64,000 bases of DNA, taken from positions 372,001-436,000 of the forward strand of contig JADILM010000010.1 of assembly GCA_016617785.1 (NCBI GenBank), written 5' to 3'. The stretch is from Sporobolomyces roseus. Lineage: Eukaryota; Basidiomycota; Microbotryomycetes; Sporidiobolales; Sporidiobolaceae. Position 1 is the first letter of the stretch. The number at the start of each line of letters is the position of its first letter. Positions 1-11,764 of the stretch are shown in pieces. The notes below the pieces were generated by a model that made no database searches, was not told where the DNA came from, and worked only from the letters and a program-made list of their open reading frames with translations. A program made the translations under genes and the position numbers.

Positions 1-3000
1 AGTGGGAGGAGTAGTCGTGGTCGATGAAGGTCGTCCTGATCCCATTCCCAGTCCAGAGAAGAGGTTCTGAGCTAATGCAGCGTGTTTCGCTCGAGCTCCA
101 CCGATCGAAGGTTCGTCGTCGGATGAATCACTTTCATCGGCATCCTTTTCGAGACCTCCTGGTGCATCCCAATCGTCATCATCTGAAGGAGGGGGACGGA
201 AAGCTTTAGGAGCGGGAGGAGGAGTCGGAGCAGGAGGTGCGGCAGAAGGTGCTGCGCCAGCGAAGAAAGGATTCGGTTTGTTGGTCGATGGAGAAGCGGT
301 CGAATTGGCTGCGGGAGAAGCTACACCTTGTAATCGATGGAAAGGGTTCGTACTGGGACTCTTGGCGGGAGAGGATGTCGAGTTTCCGTTGCTGAGACCG
401 TTGGTAGGAGGGGACAGTGCTTGAGGTGCGGGAGGAGGAGAGACGATAGCTGATCGAGGAATGGGAGCGGAGAATTCGTCGTCTTTTGCGGTTTGAGGTT
501 TCGGGGCAGGAGGGACGGCGACCTTGGCTCGAGAAGGAGGAGGAACAGGTTTCGCTCGAGAAGCGGGAGGTGGAGGAGCAGCTTTGGGTTTCGAGAATGC
601 AGCTTTTGATCTTGCGAAATTCTCCTCAGCTTCTTTCGCCTCTCGTTCAAGTTGTTCGATCCTTGCCATTCGTTCCGCCCTTTCCTTCTTCAGTTTCTCT
701 TCCCTTTCCAACAAAGCCTTCTCTTCGACATCGAGTTGATCGTCGGCAGCTTGTCTTGCGTGTTTCGCAGATGAATCGTTGATAGTCGTATCCTCGATTT
801 CTTGACGAACTTGTTCGATCGCCTTCTCCTCCTGTTGAGTTTCCTGAAGAGCCTGTTCGACTGCTGCACCCTTCTGACGTTCTCGATCAAGTTTCGCTTG
901 ACGTTCAATCTCCTTCGCTTTCAATTGTTCGTCCGCTTGAGCTGCCTTGCGAGCCGCCTCTGCCTTTTCCGCTTCGAGGCGATCTTGAACCGAAGTATCG
1001 GGAGATGCGGAAGGTGCGGCGACACCTAAGGCTCGAAGTCGATCCTGGATTCGTCGTTGAGCTTCAGCACGAATGAAGGCTTGTCGTTCAGCGGGTGACA
1101 TCGATTTAGGATCTGGAGTCGAAGCTTGAGCGGATGCTGAAGGAGCGGAAGTTGGTGGAGGCGCACTAGGAGGGGGAGGAGGGGGAGTTGAATCGGTCTT
1201 TGCTGGAGGGGGAGGTGGTGGAGGGGTTCGAGAACGGGGAGGAGAGGATCGACGAGGACGGTCATACTTGTCGAAAGTTCCAGTTTGATAGCCACGTTCG
1301 GGAGATTCTCGACGAGAAGATGAGCGGTAGTCGTCCTCGGAAGAACGGTAACGTTCACGGTCCTCCGAACGGTAACGATCTCGATCCCTATCTCCTCCAT
1401 AACGACCGGAGGTAGCGTTTCGATCGTCTCGTTCGATAGCGTACTTCTTGCGATCCAATCGCTTCTCCCTTTCCTTCTCTTCGAGGCGTTTCTCCAATCG
1501 AGGCAAATCATCATGTTCAAGTTTGAGGAGTTCTCGTTCGAGTAGGCGACGTTCTTCATCTTTTGCGGCAGTCCTCCTTCCGCTTCGTCGATTATCGTCG
1601 AGGTCGTCCTGGACTCGCTGAATCTTGCGATTGATCCTCCTCAATTCCTCCTTGAGATCTTCCTCTTCATCGTCATCTTCTCGACCTCTGTCCGCCTCTC
1701 GTTGAGCCTCCTTCAACCTTCGCTTGACATCGTCCAATTCACTGTTCGAGTCGCCTCTCGAAGGTCCCCTGACATCTTCCCGGTTCAAATGACGAGATGA
1801 GCTTTTGTAAACGGGAGTAGCATCGTCGTCGTTTCTGAAGACGGTAGCATCCTTACGAGTAGCGTTGGGAGCTTGGTCGTGGAGAGAGCGAAGTTTCGCT
1901 CGAGATTGTGGACTGTCGACATCGGAAGCGCTCGTTGCTCTTCGGTTCGTGTCGTTTTTGAGGAGATGAGTGAGGAAGTTTGCGGAATCTTCGAGATCGC
2001 GAGCAGAGGGAGGAGCCATTTCAGCAGGGAGAGTGTTGGGAATAGGGTTGCCGTTGAGACCTGATAGAAAGGAGCAAAGTGAGTTTTGATCGTATCGTCA
2101 ACTTTGACTGAAGGCGACTCACGTCGATAAATTAGACCCATAGCGACGTGAAACTCGTCAATGTTGAGCTTTCCTCGATCGTTGACATCGGCCAAATTCC
2201 TATCGAGAGCAAACGGATGAGAACGAATTATTCGAAAGGAGCAACGCGGAAACTCACCAGATCGCCATCAGATCATCTGTAGTCAAACCAGCTTGACCAA
2301 ACACTTCTCTCGCCATTGAACCAGGGATGAAACCAGCTCCTTGTTGATCCCAAGCCCTGAAAATCTGATCGTAACGTTTCTTTTCTTCGGGAGTTAACGC
2401 CCAAGGGATCGGTACTGAAGCTTGACCGACTTGCTGTTGATTCGATTGTTGAAAGGATTGTTGTAACGAGGGACCAGAGTTGTTTCCAGCGAACTGCATT
2501 TGCTGCGGGTTCATCATCGCCGAAGGTTGAATCGAAGGAGCGGGCATGAAAGTCGACATGAATTGACCCTGAACTCCTGCCCCCAATCCACCAGAGTTGA
2601 ACCCAGTAGCTTGAGGAACTAGTCGAGCGGGAGGAGCTTGTTGAGGTGCGCCGTAACCTCCTGCTCCGAATCCAGTATTCATCGGTCTCTGAACTTGAGG
2701 AATCGGAGGTGCGAAACCGGTCATTTGTGCTTGCATTGGCATAGGTGGTCTCATACCACCTTGCTGGGGCATGAATCCAGTAGGTTGAGGTTGCTACAGA
2801 GTCGATGATATGCGTGGAGGGGAAATGTCAATTTCATCATCTCAAAGAGGGACCAGCTAGAGAGGGAGTACTCACCTGGTATTGTGACTGAGGTGCGAAT
2901 CCAGTCCTCTGTGCCTATACATCATTGAAGCAGAGGTGAGAAATGCGAAGATGGAAGTGACGCGAGATGAAATGGGGGAAACTCACCTGCATTGGCATGA

Positions 3001-3073
3001 AACCAGTTTGTTGAGGTTGCATAGGTTGCTGACCATATTGAGGTTGGCCGTAACCCCCTTGATATGGGTACAT
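1..3073 (-). CDS. PAN1: PAN1-like endocytic actin regulator (partial, C-terminus off the left edge)
   Basis: Scaffold of the Pan1/End3/Sla1 coat that activates Arp2/3 at cortical endocytic patches. The start is ATG at 3073. Exons are about 3073-2987, 2913-2876, 2793-2258, 2199-2123 and 2060 to beyond position 1. Read in order: Gln/Pro-rich segment with repeated TGF motifs; one EH domain (from PWALTPEEKKRYDQIF, about 2370-2400, through the EF-hand-like loop ADVNDRGKLNIDEFHVAM near 2130-2195); the LNGNPIP linker; a charged coiled coil; a proline block; and the MSPAERQAFIRAEAQRR segment that I associate with PAN1 proteins. Frame stays open to base 1. The EH domain and the linker after it resemble the second EH of yeast Pan1; I find no first EH domain. 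The lower-numbered neighbour is outside the window. Family assignment is confident; length is unknown. Confidence 0.88.
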
Positions 3074-3330
3074 TGAGGGTTCGAGATGGAGGAAGAGTGG
3101 AGAAAGGGAAGAAACGAGATCCGATCACGCCGAATTATCGACAAGTCGTTTTCCTTTTTTCATTCTTCGTAGAGGGCTCGACGACGACGACAATACTTTG
3201 AGAGCGTACGATGCGGGCAGCTGAGAAAAAGAGCGTCTTTCAAGTTTCGCAGATTGTGTTGAACCTTCGCAAGCGCTTTCTCCTCGACGACAGCTCGCTA
3301 TGAGACGAAAGCAGCAGATTACAGTACACG

Positions 3331-6300
3331 TCAACCACCGACGATCCTGATACCTCCCGCTTCAGACCAACCTTGCCGTTCCCCTCGATTCCGTTCATCG
3401 TATTCCGCTTCTTTGCAAACCAAATCCTCCTCTTTTGAACTGATGAAACTTGATTGCGACATACTCGATCGATGTGTGGCATGTCGCTGTAGAGTGGGAG
3501 CATGAGGAGAAGGAAGAGAAGGGAAAGTGCGGGATAGAGTGGGAAGTAGGAGAGGGGAGAAATCAGTCGCTCTGTTTTCGTGTTGAGTTGTGTCAAGTCA
3601 GTCATTGAGCAGGATAGTGTGAGAGAAGGGGAAAAGACGCACTTGAGCCGATACTGTCGCGGCATAAGTCCTTTGCCGAATTGCCTGCTCTCCGATCAAG
3701 GAGTGAGCGTCGAACTTTGCGAAGGAAAAGTGCGAGATTGAGGTTACCGATCAACATGATTCGCACACAGTAGAGCAAGAGTAATGTTGACGAGATGTAG
3801 AGGTACGAGGCCGAGTACTGTCCGATACATGTTTCGCAGGAAGACGCTTTCGAAACGAAGGAGAGATCCTTTACAACCGGGAAGATTCGATCGAGGGAAA
3901 CAAGTTGGAGTGAAAGTAGCATCGTCTGTCAATCATGCATAGTCTCACGTGAGCTCGAGCATTCGTAGGGAAGAAGGAAGAGTGCGAACGATAGGAATTG
4001 TAGTATCCGCAACAGTTGAATTCATCTTGAACGACTTTTCTTCCCGCCGCTGAGAGTGCTTGACTCCACATCTGATCGAGTTTGCCTTCGAGGTTGAGAG
4101 ACGCTCGGCGATAGCTGACGTATCCTACGACCAGAAGGACAGCGAGACAAGGCCAGAGGAGAACAGCGTAAACCGCGAGGAGAGGGCGGGAGTTGAGGAG
4201 GGTTCCAGATAATCCGAGGAGAGAGCTCAGGAGTAGGAAGAATGCAGCGATCGTCAAAGCTGCAAGATTGAATCGAAGTTGTGGTCAGCGTGCTGCAAGT
4301 TCGGGGTTTGCGCGAGAAACAGCACTGACCGGTTAAGAGACCCGTTTCTGCAGCTACCGCAACATCCGCTCCTTGCCAAGAGTGCAGATACGTCGAGAAA
4401 GCGCAGATCATTCCTGCCAATCCATACCCAAAGAGCTGGAGCGATTCATGCAAGTCGTTGGTCTGCGGTTTTCAGGTCAAATTAGATGAGGAAAGAACTT
4501 ACGGTTGTGACGGTGAAAGCGAGTCCCCATTTCTGAATCGTCCATCTCTCGTCCTCGCCGAGTAACCCATCTTTCCCGACCCATTTGATCGCAGCAGCTT
4601 TCCCTCCCGCTCGAAACATAGTCCCGAGTACTTTCCTCCTCCTCTTCGTTGTTCCATCCCCATTCGTTTCACCAGGTTTTCCATCAGTCGTCTCATACCA
4701 CAGTGAGCTCGGAGATGCGGGTACCGCTGAGGATGCTCGAAATCGAGAGAGGTGTTCTGAGAGGACGAGAGGTTTGCGAGGGAATGCGGGATCAGGGAAT
4801 TTCGTCAAGGGTGCGAGAAGGGCGAGGGACGATTTTGAGCGATTGAGCGACAGGGAAGACGATGAAGGATTGAGAAGTGTCGTATCGGAGGAGGAAAAGG
4901 AATGAGATGATTCGAGGTCGGGAGCAGAGAATCCGGGAGTTTCAGATCGAACTTGCTCAGGCTGAGACAGTGTTTCGGAGACTGGAAGACTTGTTGTCGA
5001 ATAGGATCGTTGAGGAGGAGCGAAAGTAACAGGTTGAGGAGCGTGAGAAGCGCCTCGAGTTCCATATCTTGAGAGAGGAATCGATGTCGGAGCAACCCCG
5101 AGAACGTTTCGATGCGGATCATTCGAGAGTCCGTAGGAGTCATGTCCTGAAAGGGCTTGAGAAGAATAACCTGGAACGATCGAAGGGGCGATGGGAGTTT
5201 CTGTACCCGTAATCACCATCTCGGGAAGAGTGAGCTGTCGTATCGGGGCAGAGACAGGAGGTGGAAAGTTCGAAGGCATCAAGCTAGGCTGAAGCTGAGA
5301 GTACTGAGTGGCGGCATTCGATAATGCGAAAGCGGGAGGAACTGGTTTTCGAGCGATTCCTCCTCCTCCTCCAGCTTGTAGAACGCTCGGCATGATCGTC
5401 ATTGAAGAGCTAGTAGACGACGTTTGACTCGATACAACACTCTGACTTCGTTCGATCTGAGCCGTCGCAGCCGCAACGGCAGCTGCTACCATCGTGGCGT
5501 GTAACTGGGCTGCTTGAGCTGAGGTAGGAGGTAGCGTTGGAATCTGTTGCTGCTGTTGGGAGATCTGAGGAGGTATCTCACGACCTGGCGTCGAGAGTGG
5601 AGTTGGTGTGTAAGAGGAATGGGGAGCGAGAGTTGAGTTTGAAGAGCCGGAGAGTGATCGAGCCATGAGTTGGTATTGGGCCTCAGGTATCGCTATGTAG
5701 CCGTTTGGCAGACTCGGTGGCTGAGATCGACCGGGAGTCGAAAGCGGCGAAGGGTTCGAAGAGGGTGAAGCGAGAGGCGAGAGTATCGCGGTCTGAGGAG
5801 TCTGAACGAGTCGAATGGAGGATTTTGGCGGTAGGGGAGGTGGAGGAGGCTCATTCGGTCGATTCGATAGATTGAGTGGCATGGTGAGGGGAATAAAGAC
5901 TCCGAGAGGGGAAGCAGCGGGAGGAACAGAAACGGGAAGGGGTGTTGCCGTCGTGACGAGGGAGACTGGACTCCCGCTCGGAGGTGGATGGTACGATATC
6001 GACCGACCGACGAAAGGTCTATCGATAGTTGCTGTTGAGCTACTCCGAGAAAAAGGTGAGCATTCTCGTATTTCGCAAAGAAGAAAAAGTAAAATTGTTG
6101 CGAGACTCACGCATTTCGACCCATCGCTTCGCTGACCAACGCTGCTAGATCTGGTGCCGGACTAGAAGGTTTCGTCAAGGGAGACGATCCAATATCTTTC
6201 TCTTTCCTCCCTCCTCCTCTCGCCTTCACCGTTTGAACCCTCATCAACCTTGAAGCTTTCGGAGTAACCGACCTCTCGACGACCATCTGACTTGAACTAG

Positions 6301-6655
6301 CCTGCTTGGGGGTGTTTGGCGCTGTCCTCCCTCCAACATATCTGATCGTGGGCCATTCTTCCTCTTCCTCGCTTTCATTCCCGTTCACTTTCGTTTCTCC
6401 CTGTATCGATCTAGGTGTACCCACTGCTCTAATTCCATCGACGAAGTACTCCTCCAACTCGAATAAACTCTCTTCATCCGCATCCCGCTTCTTTCCACTT
6501 GCTCCAGTCGACCAATTCGAACCGACTGAACCGATCACAAGAGGCGAAGCGAAGGATGTTGGAGGAGGAGCGACGAATTCACCCGATTCAAGGATTGGAG
6601 TTGTACGTTTTCGAGGACGAGTGAGACCGAGAGATGCGGCGATAGAGGACGACAT
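3331..6655 (-). CDS. Tsp2-type tetraspanin with very long disordered N-terminus
   Basis: Four-pass membrane scaffold protein. My model has seven exons: 6655-6111, 6039-4503, 4462-4330, 4259-3990, 3925-3748, 3684-3643 and 3571-3331, summing to 982 codons in frame. Residues 1 to about 694 are Ser/Pro/Gln-rich and look disordered. Then come KWGLAF leading into TM1 (FGYGLAGMICAFSTYLHSW), TM2 and TM3 in exon 4, a large extracellular loop with the hallmark CCG (EFNCCGYYN) and further Cys at PTC and PGC, TM4 (PLHLVNITLALLCANHV) and the MPRQYRLK juxtamembrane motif seen in fungal tetraspanins. Joining the CCG loop to the PTC segment needs a 64-bp intron (3926-3989) with donor GTTCGC; reading through instead destroys the conserved loop. 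Tsp2 proteins are known mainly from basidiomycetes. It is divergent from MSB2 across 1.3 kb. Confidence 0.85.
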
Positions 6656-6840
6656 GCCTCTGAAGAGAGCGCAAGTCGATCTTTCGAAGTTGAGATACTG
6701 GCTTTGTGCTGTTTAGTGACGTGATTTGCGGGTGAGTCTGAAAGGGAGATAAACAGTCGAGCTAGTGTCGAGTGTGAGTAGAATGTGCCATGTTGAACGA
6801 CGAGCGACGGAAAAACAATTTCGAAGAGAACTGTGATCGG

Positions 6841-6992
6841 TCAGAAAGCTGATCTTGTTTTTTTTGTTGGCGCTCTTGGAGGACGATCCTGCTCGTATGC
6901 AGTAGTGTCACGTTGCGTCTCGATGATCTCAATGGAAGCTTTTGGCTTGTGGCGAAGTTGCGGGAACTTTTCGAAGATACCGGTAGAGAATC
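6841..6992 (-). other. Possible terminal exon of an unresolved small gene
   Basis: After a good 3' splice site (TTTTTGCAG, with acceptor AG at 6993-6994) an open frame of about 50 codons runs to TGA at 6841-6843. It contains the segment KASIEIIETQRDTTAYEQ. Codon use (ATC, GAG, CGT) looks coding. A good donor (ACTTGTGAGT) lies upstream near 7058. However, the only ATG just before it (ATGACTT) would join to give an immediate TGA. I could not find a start and do not recognise the peptide. It may be part of a real small gene with a further upstream exon, or chance. Confidence 0.2.
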
Positions 6993-7427
6993 CTGCAAAA
7001 ACGCTATCAGATCTTTATCAGCTTCTGTTCGGTCAACAACGTAAGAGATAGTACTCACAAGTCATACGGCAGGTCCAGGTCAAACGAGATTGACTGTTGT
7101 CGCTTGAGATACAGGAACCTTCGAAAGTGAAGCGTTGCGAAAGACCCAAGCCTGTCAAAGTTCCTCGATGCGGTGATCTTGGCGAGCTCGAGAGTTCAGT
7201 CACTACCTGTGAATGTCGACACTCGAAGCCCTCGACGGAGACAGCCTCGAACAGATTCGAAACTTGTATGCGAAGTCCTCTAGAACGAGGGGATGCTGTC
7301 GGATTTGCGCTGTTTCAGTGATGCTGCCCATCTGAGTCCGTACACAGTGAATACACAGCAACTGGTCTCATCGATGACTTGATCGTTCCGCTGCCGACGA
7401 TCTCGACATGTCTGGGAAAATCGAGAG

Positions 7428-7458
7428 GGAAGAAGAAGAAGAAGAAGAAAGAAGAAGG
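7428..7458 (+). repeat. GAA microsatellite
   Basis: An uninterrupted purine run of mostly GAA/AAG triplets in the region upstream of the MSB2-like gene. It is read directly from the sequence. Confidence 0.8.
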
Positions 7459-7962
7459 TTGCGATCCAGACTGTATCCGAAGCAAGAGAGAGAAAAGAAG
7501 TCTGTTATCTCCCCCGTGTGCAACAGAGCGAATTGACCAGAGCAAGTCTAGAGAAGAGAAGGAAAGGAAGGAGAAGAGCGAACCAATCGCTGGATCGCAT
7601 TCTAGCGCTGCGTAAGTAGAATTCGATTCGAGTCTCCCTCGTCCTGCACCCTCTCCCACCCTCCCCTGATCAACTCATTCAATAACCTCAAGATCAAGGT
7701 CAATTCAACAGTCTAGTCAGTGAGGCAAACCCTCCTACCCTTCAGAAGGTTCCCGAACCCTCGCTCCTTCCCTTTCACTTCTTGTTTCAGTCCCATTCAA
7801 CTTCGAACTCCCCCTCTCTCTCCTCACCCTACCACACTCGTTCAAATAACACCCACTCTATAGGCCGGTCCTACTCATCACTCTACTCGCTTTGACCCAA
7901 CACCCCTCTAGTTCAAACACGCTCAAAGACGCGACTTGGAGAAGAACTACCACCCCAGAACA

Positions 7963-10900
7963 ATGTTATCCCCTTCTCTCTGGGCATGTTTGGCATTGGT
8001 ATTACTCGCACAGAATAGTCTAGCAGTACCTGAATTGGAGGAGTATCACAGGCAACATTTCAGAGTTGGATTGGCAGGGTTTCAACAAGTTGAGGCAGGT
8101 TCGAGCGGAGTTACCGCAACGGCTCCTCCTTCTTCGCCAAAAGGAAAGAGGGCAAAGGGTTTCGGGGATCCTACTGGAGTAGTAAAACGTCAAGCAGATG
8201 ATGAGGAGATTGCTTCGCGTGAGTTTTTCTTCTTTGTTTGCTCAATTCCGAACCTTCTCTTCTTGATTCAATTTTCGAGGGAGGAGGTTTCAGCGAGAGG
8301 AATAAATCGTACTGACTCGATGATCACACTCGAACAAAACAGGACTGAGATCATTCTTGTCGGCGGAATCAGCTTCCGAGAATGCGACGAGCACGACTTC
8401 ATCCGCCGAATCTACCTCCTCCTCTGCAAGCTCCGCTGTCGACGTGCCTCTGACCTTCACGGAAGAAGACACTTCGACGTCAACTTCAAGGGCGAGAACG
8501 AGTTCAACGAGACGAAGACCAACGTTCAGGGATTCCGCCAGTTCGACTGTCTTGGATGGATCGACCCCTTCGCAAACTCCTTCTTCTTCGGAACGTCTCA
8601 TCTGGACTGAAGTTGGATCGACCTCTTCCGACGAATCCTCCGCCTCCTCATCCTCTACGACATCTGAAGCCCCTAGTTCGACCGCGACTTCCCAATCTTC
8701 GACTTCCGAATCTTCCTCGAGCTCCCCTTCCTCCAGTTCCTCGAGCTTGAGCACCGTTGAAGAGACTACATCCTCTTCCAGCGGCTCAATCCCCTCCTCA
8801 TCATCGTCATCGGCTTATGTGACTCCCTCCAGCTCGAGTGTAGAGTCATCCAGCGAAGCCGCCACTTCTTCCGATTCTGAAACTCCCTCCCCCTTCTCTC
8901 AATCTCCTTCCTCTACCAGTACCGTCGACTCAACCACTTCCTCTTCAGAACCTGCTGCGACGACTTCGACCGAACAGTCTAGCGCGGAAAGTTCCAGGTC
9001 CTCCTCCTCTTCCCAAGATGAACCTTCTTCGACCATCGCCCGCGACTCGACCACTGCCGATTCCCCTACTATCCGCTCTTCATCATCCCCATCATCATCT
9101 GAAGCACCAAGCAGCTCAAGCGGATCTTACGGTGGAATAATTGGTCAACTTACGCAAATGTTTGGATCAAAAAGTTCGACCACGAGTGAAGAACCGACTT
9201 CGACCCGTTCTGCTTCCTCTTCGAGCAGCCGAGATGAGGAGGACGAGCCCGTCACGTCGACTCGATCTGCAGAAGCTAGCGAGATCACAGTGCCCGTTAT
9301 CGGCGGAACTTCTTCTTCCGCCTCCTCGTTCAGTTCTCGCGAACCCTCCTCATCTTCCGCCGATACTGAAGATTCGGCAACTCCCTCCAGAAGCTCGACG
9401 AATGATGAAGCCACCCCATCTCGCACTTCAACGATTTCGGATGATGACGAGCCAACTTCGACTGCCAGCCGAGTACAAGCTTCGTCGACGAGCACGGACG
9501 AGGACTCAGTACCATCTTCATCGTCAGTTGGAGGAGGAGGAGGAGGGGGAATTATCGGCGGAATCTCGAGTCTCATTGGAGGAATCTCACCCAACTCGAC
9601 TGCTACTTCCGTCGGAGAATCGGTACTTCCCACTTCGACAAGGATCGTGACGAGCACGGATGAGGACAATTCAAGCACTTCGGCATCTTCAGGTGGATCA
9701 GGTATGTTTGAACCTTCCCCTTCAACTTTTTCGATTTCAAGCTGACTCGTCTAAAACTTAACAGTAACGGCACCCGTCGTGGCTCCTACGAGAACCTCTT
9801 CAGCTTCTTCGTCAGATGATGATGCACCTGCTTCCTCGACTTTTTCATCAGTCGATACTCCCGAATCTTCCGCCTCATCATCATCGAACGACAACTTGCC
9901 CGTTTCTTCCTCTTCCGTATCTCGCGACTCTTCACCTTCTTCAGCATCAGACGCGACTCCCTCGTCTGCGCCTAGCTCGACTGGAGGAGGAGGAGGAGGA
10001 CTTCTCGGAGATCTCACTTCAGCCGTCACCTCGATTGTCGGATCAGATTCTAGCACCTCCCGTTCGAGCGCCGATTCTCAAGATAGTACATCCGGTTCCG
10101 CCGCTGAACCCACTCGATCAGATGGAACTGCTCCGTCGAGCAGCATCGTAGAAGGAGGAGCCAGCCAAACTTCGAACGGTCTTCCTCAACCTATCGCCAC
10201 TTCGACAGTATCCGGATCCTCAGTAGAAGCTTCAGCTAGTCAGGATTCCTCTTCAATCTCATCGGGAGCCGTTGTTGGAGGAGGATCGGGATCCTCGAGC
10301 GGTAGTGCTTCTTCGACTCGATCAGGAAGTGCTCCAGCCTCAGTTATCACTGGAAGTCCTTCGGGATCCTCCGCTTCCTCGTCATCATCTGAATCCTCGT
10401 CCTCGAGCTCTTCCACCTCGAACAGTTTCGACTGGGTTCCCACTTCTTCTCTCGTCATCAATCGACCCACTAGCACGAGTCAAGTCACTTCGTCTGCTTC
10501 AGGTTCAAGCACGACTTCAGTCGCCGATGCCCTTTCCCAAGGAGTTTCTACCTCGACCGTCAACGGCAAACCCTCAGTCACGATCACGAGTCAAGCTTCG
10601 TTCCCTACCGATTTACCTTCCCGTATCATTCCCGCCGAAGACTCGATCGAATCTGGTATGGCACTCAACGCCAAAGCAGCTCAAGACAATATCCCTACTA
10701 CGACGATCTCGATCTTACTCGATGACTCGATGCCTTGGTCTTGGGTCGTCGATAATTCGGACGCATCAGGACAAATCTTCTACTACGTACCGATGATTCT
10801 CTCTTCAGCTCTCAACATCTCTGCCTCGGAAGTCGACACGATCGCTCTTCAAGCTTACCAAACTACCGATTCGAACGACGGATCGAGCAAAATCTTGACC

Positions 10901-11764
10901 GTCTTCCTCGGAGCGATTCCTGAAAACTTCGTCGACGCCCTCGCAACCATGATCAAAACTCCTACTTCCCCGATCTACAGTCAATCTGGACTCCAAGGTC
11001 AAATGGCTCAGATGTTTGTATCGTCCTTCTCGGTCACCTCGTTCGCAAGCACCGACGGATCTTCTTCGGGCGACGGATCGACCAAGAATCGAGCGAACGC
11101 AGTCGGAAAGATCTCGAAGGAGAAGGATGACAAGAGCAAGACCATCATTATCGCTGTAGTCGTCACTTGCGGTTGCCTACTCCTCGCCATCGCTGGTTAC
11201 TTTGCTTTCAGAGCGACGAAACGAGGTGCGATCGCTCTCGGAGGAAACTCGCCCAAATTCGACTTCAGAGATCGCGATATGGGTTACCGAGGTTCGGCAA
11301 ACACCCACGATGGAGGATTACGATCATTCCAACTTGGAGGTGGATCTGCAGGAGGAGCAGGAGGAGGAACTTATCGAGGAGGAGATCGCGATTCACTTTC
11401 TTCGACTTCGACCGCTTCAACCGGTTACTCGGGTTCTTCCCCTCGAGCAGCTTACGGTCATGGAGCATCGACTTCGGTAGATCTCAATGGATCAGATCGT
11501 CGTTCGAGTTGGTGGAGGTTTAGTGATGGAAGTGGATCCGATGGAAGAGGTCAAATCGGATTGGCGATTAGTCCGGATGGATCTGGTCCAATGAGGGAAG
11601 GACCTAGGAGGATTCAAATCGTTCGTGGACCCAACGGAGCTGTCAACTCTGCTATGATCGGACGGTAAGCTTTCATTCTCCCTCTCAAAAATGAGCAAAA
11701 TGACTTATCTCGTTTCTCGAGTGTTTACAGACCAGTACCTCAGAGCAACTCGCTCATGCTGTGA
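7963..11764 (+). CDS. MSB2: MSB2-like transmembrane signalling mucin
   Basis: Probable plasma-membrane sensor feeding the filamentation/osmotic MAPK modules. Exons are 7963-8218, 8343-9701, 9765-11664 and 11731-11764 (1,182 aa). Start ATG at 7963 gives a signal peptide (LWACLALVLLAQNSLA). A Ser/Thr-rich mucin domain of about 750 residues follows, interrupted by three Gly-rich hydrophobic segments (near 9130, 9535 and 9985). Then comes a folded membrane-proximal region (SMPWSWVVDNSDASGQIFYY near 10728-10790), resembling the conserved extracellular part of fungal Msb2. One transmembrane helix (near 11140-11208, TIIIAVVVTCGCLLLAIAG) and a basic/Gly-Ser-rich cytoplasmic tail follow. A KR site (VVKRQADD) just after the signal region may be processed by a Kex2-type protease. 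The homology rests on the membrane-proximal domain; mucin repeats alone would not prove it. Confidence 0.82.

Larger units (their letters stand above)
6656..7962. promoter_or_regulatory. Divergent intergenic region between tetraspanin and MSB2-like gene
   Basis: About 1.3 kb carrying the 5' sides of both genes. The right half (7640-7960) is strongly pyrimidine-rich on the + strand, as expected for a fungal core promoter/5' UTR. A GAA-rich microsatellite lies near 7428-7458. A possible small minus-strand exon (6841-6992) is listed separately. No other convincing gene was found. Confidence 0.5.

Noticed and set aside
3926..3949. A 20-24 bp mini-intron using the GTGAGA at 3943-3948 in the tetraspanin
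   Set aside because: Too short for splicing and gives the wrong phase; the 64-bp alternative restores the large-loop cysteines.
8290..9678. Long acidic minus-strand frames (Glu/Val/Ser-rich) opposite the mucin
   Set aside because: They are the reverse complement of Ser TCN/AGC codon runs; composition artefact with no conserved domain.
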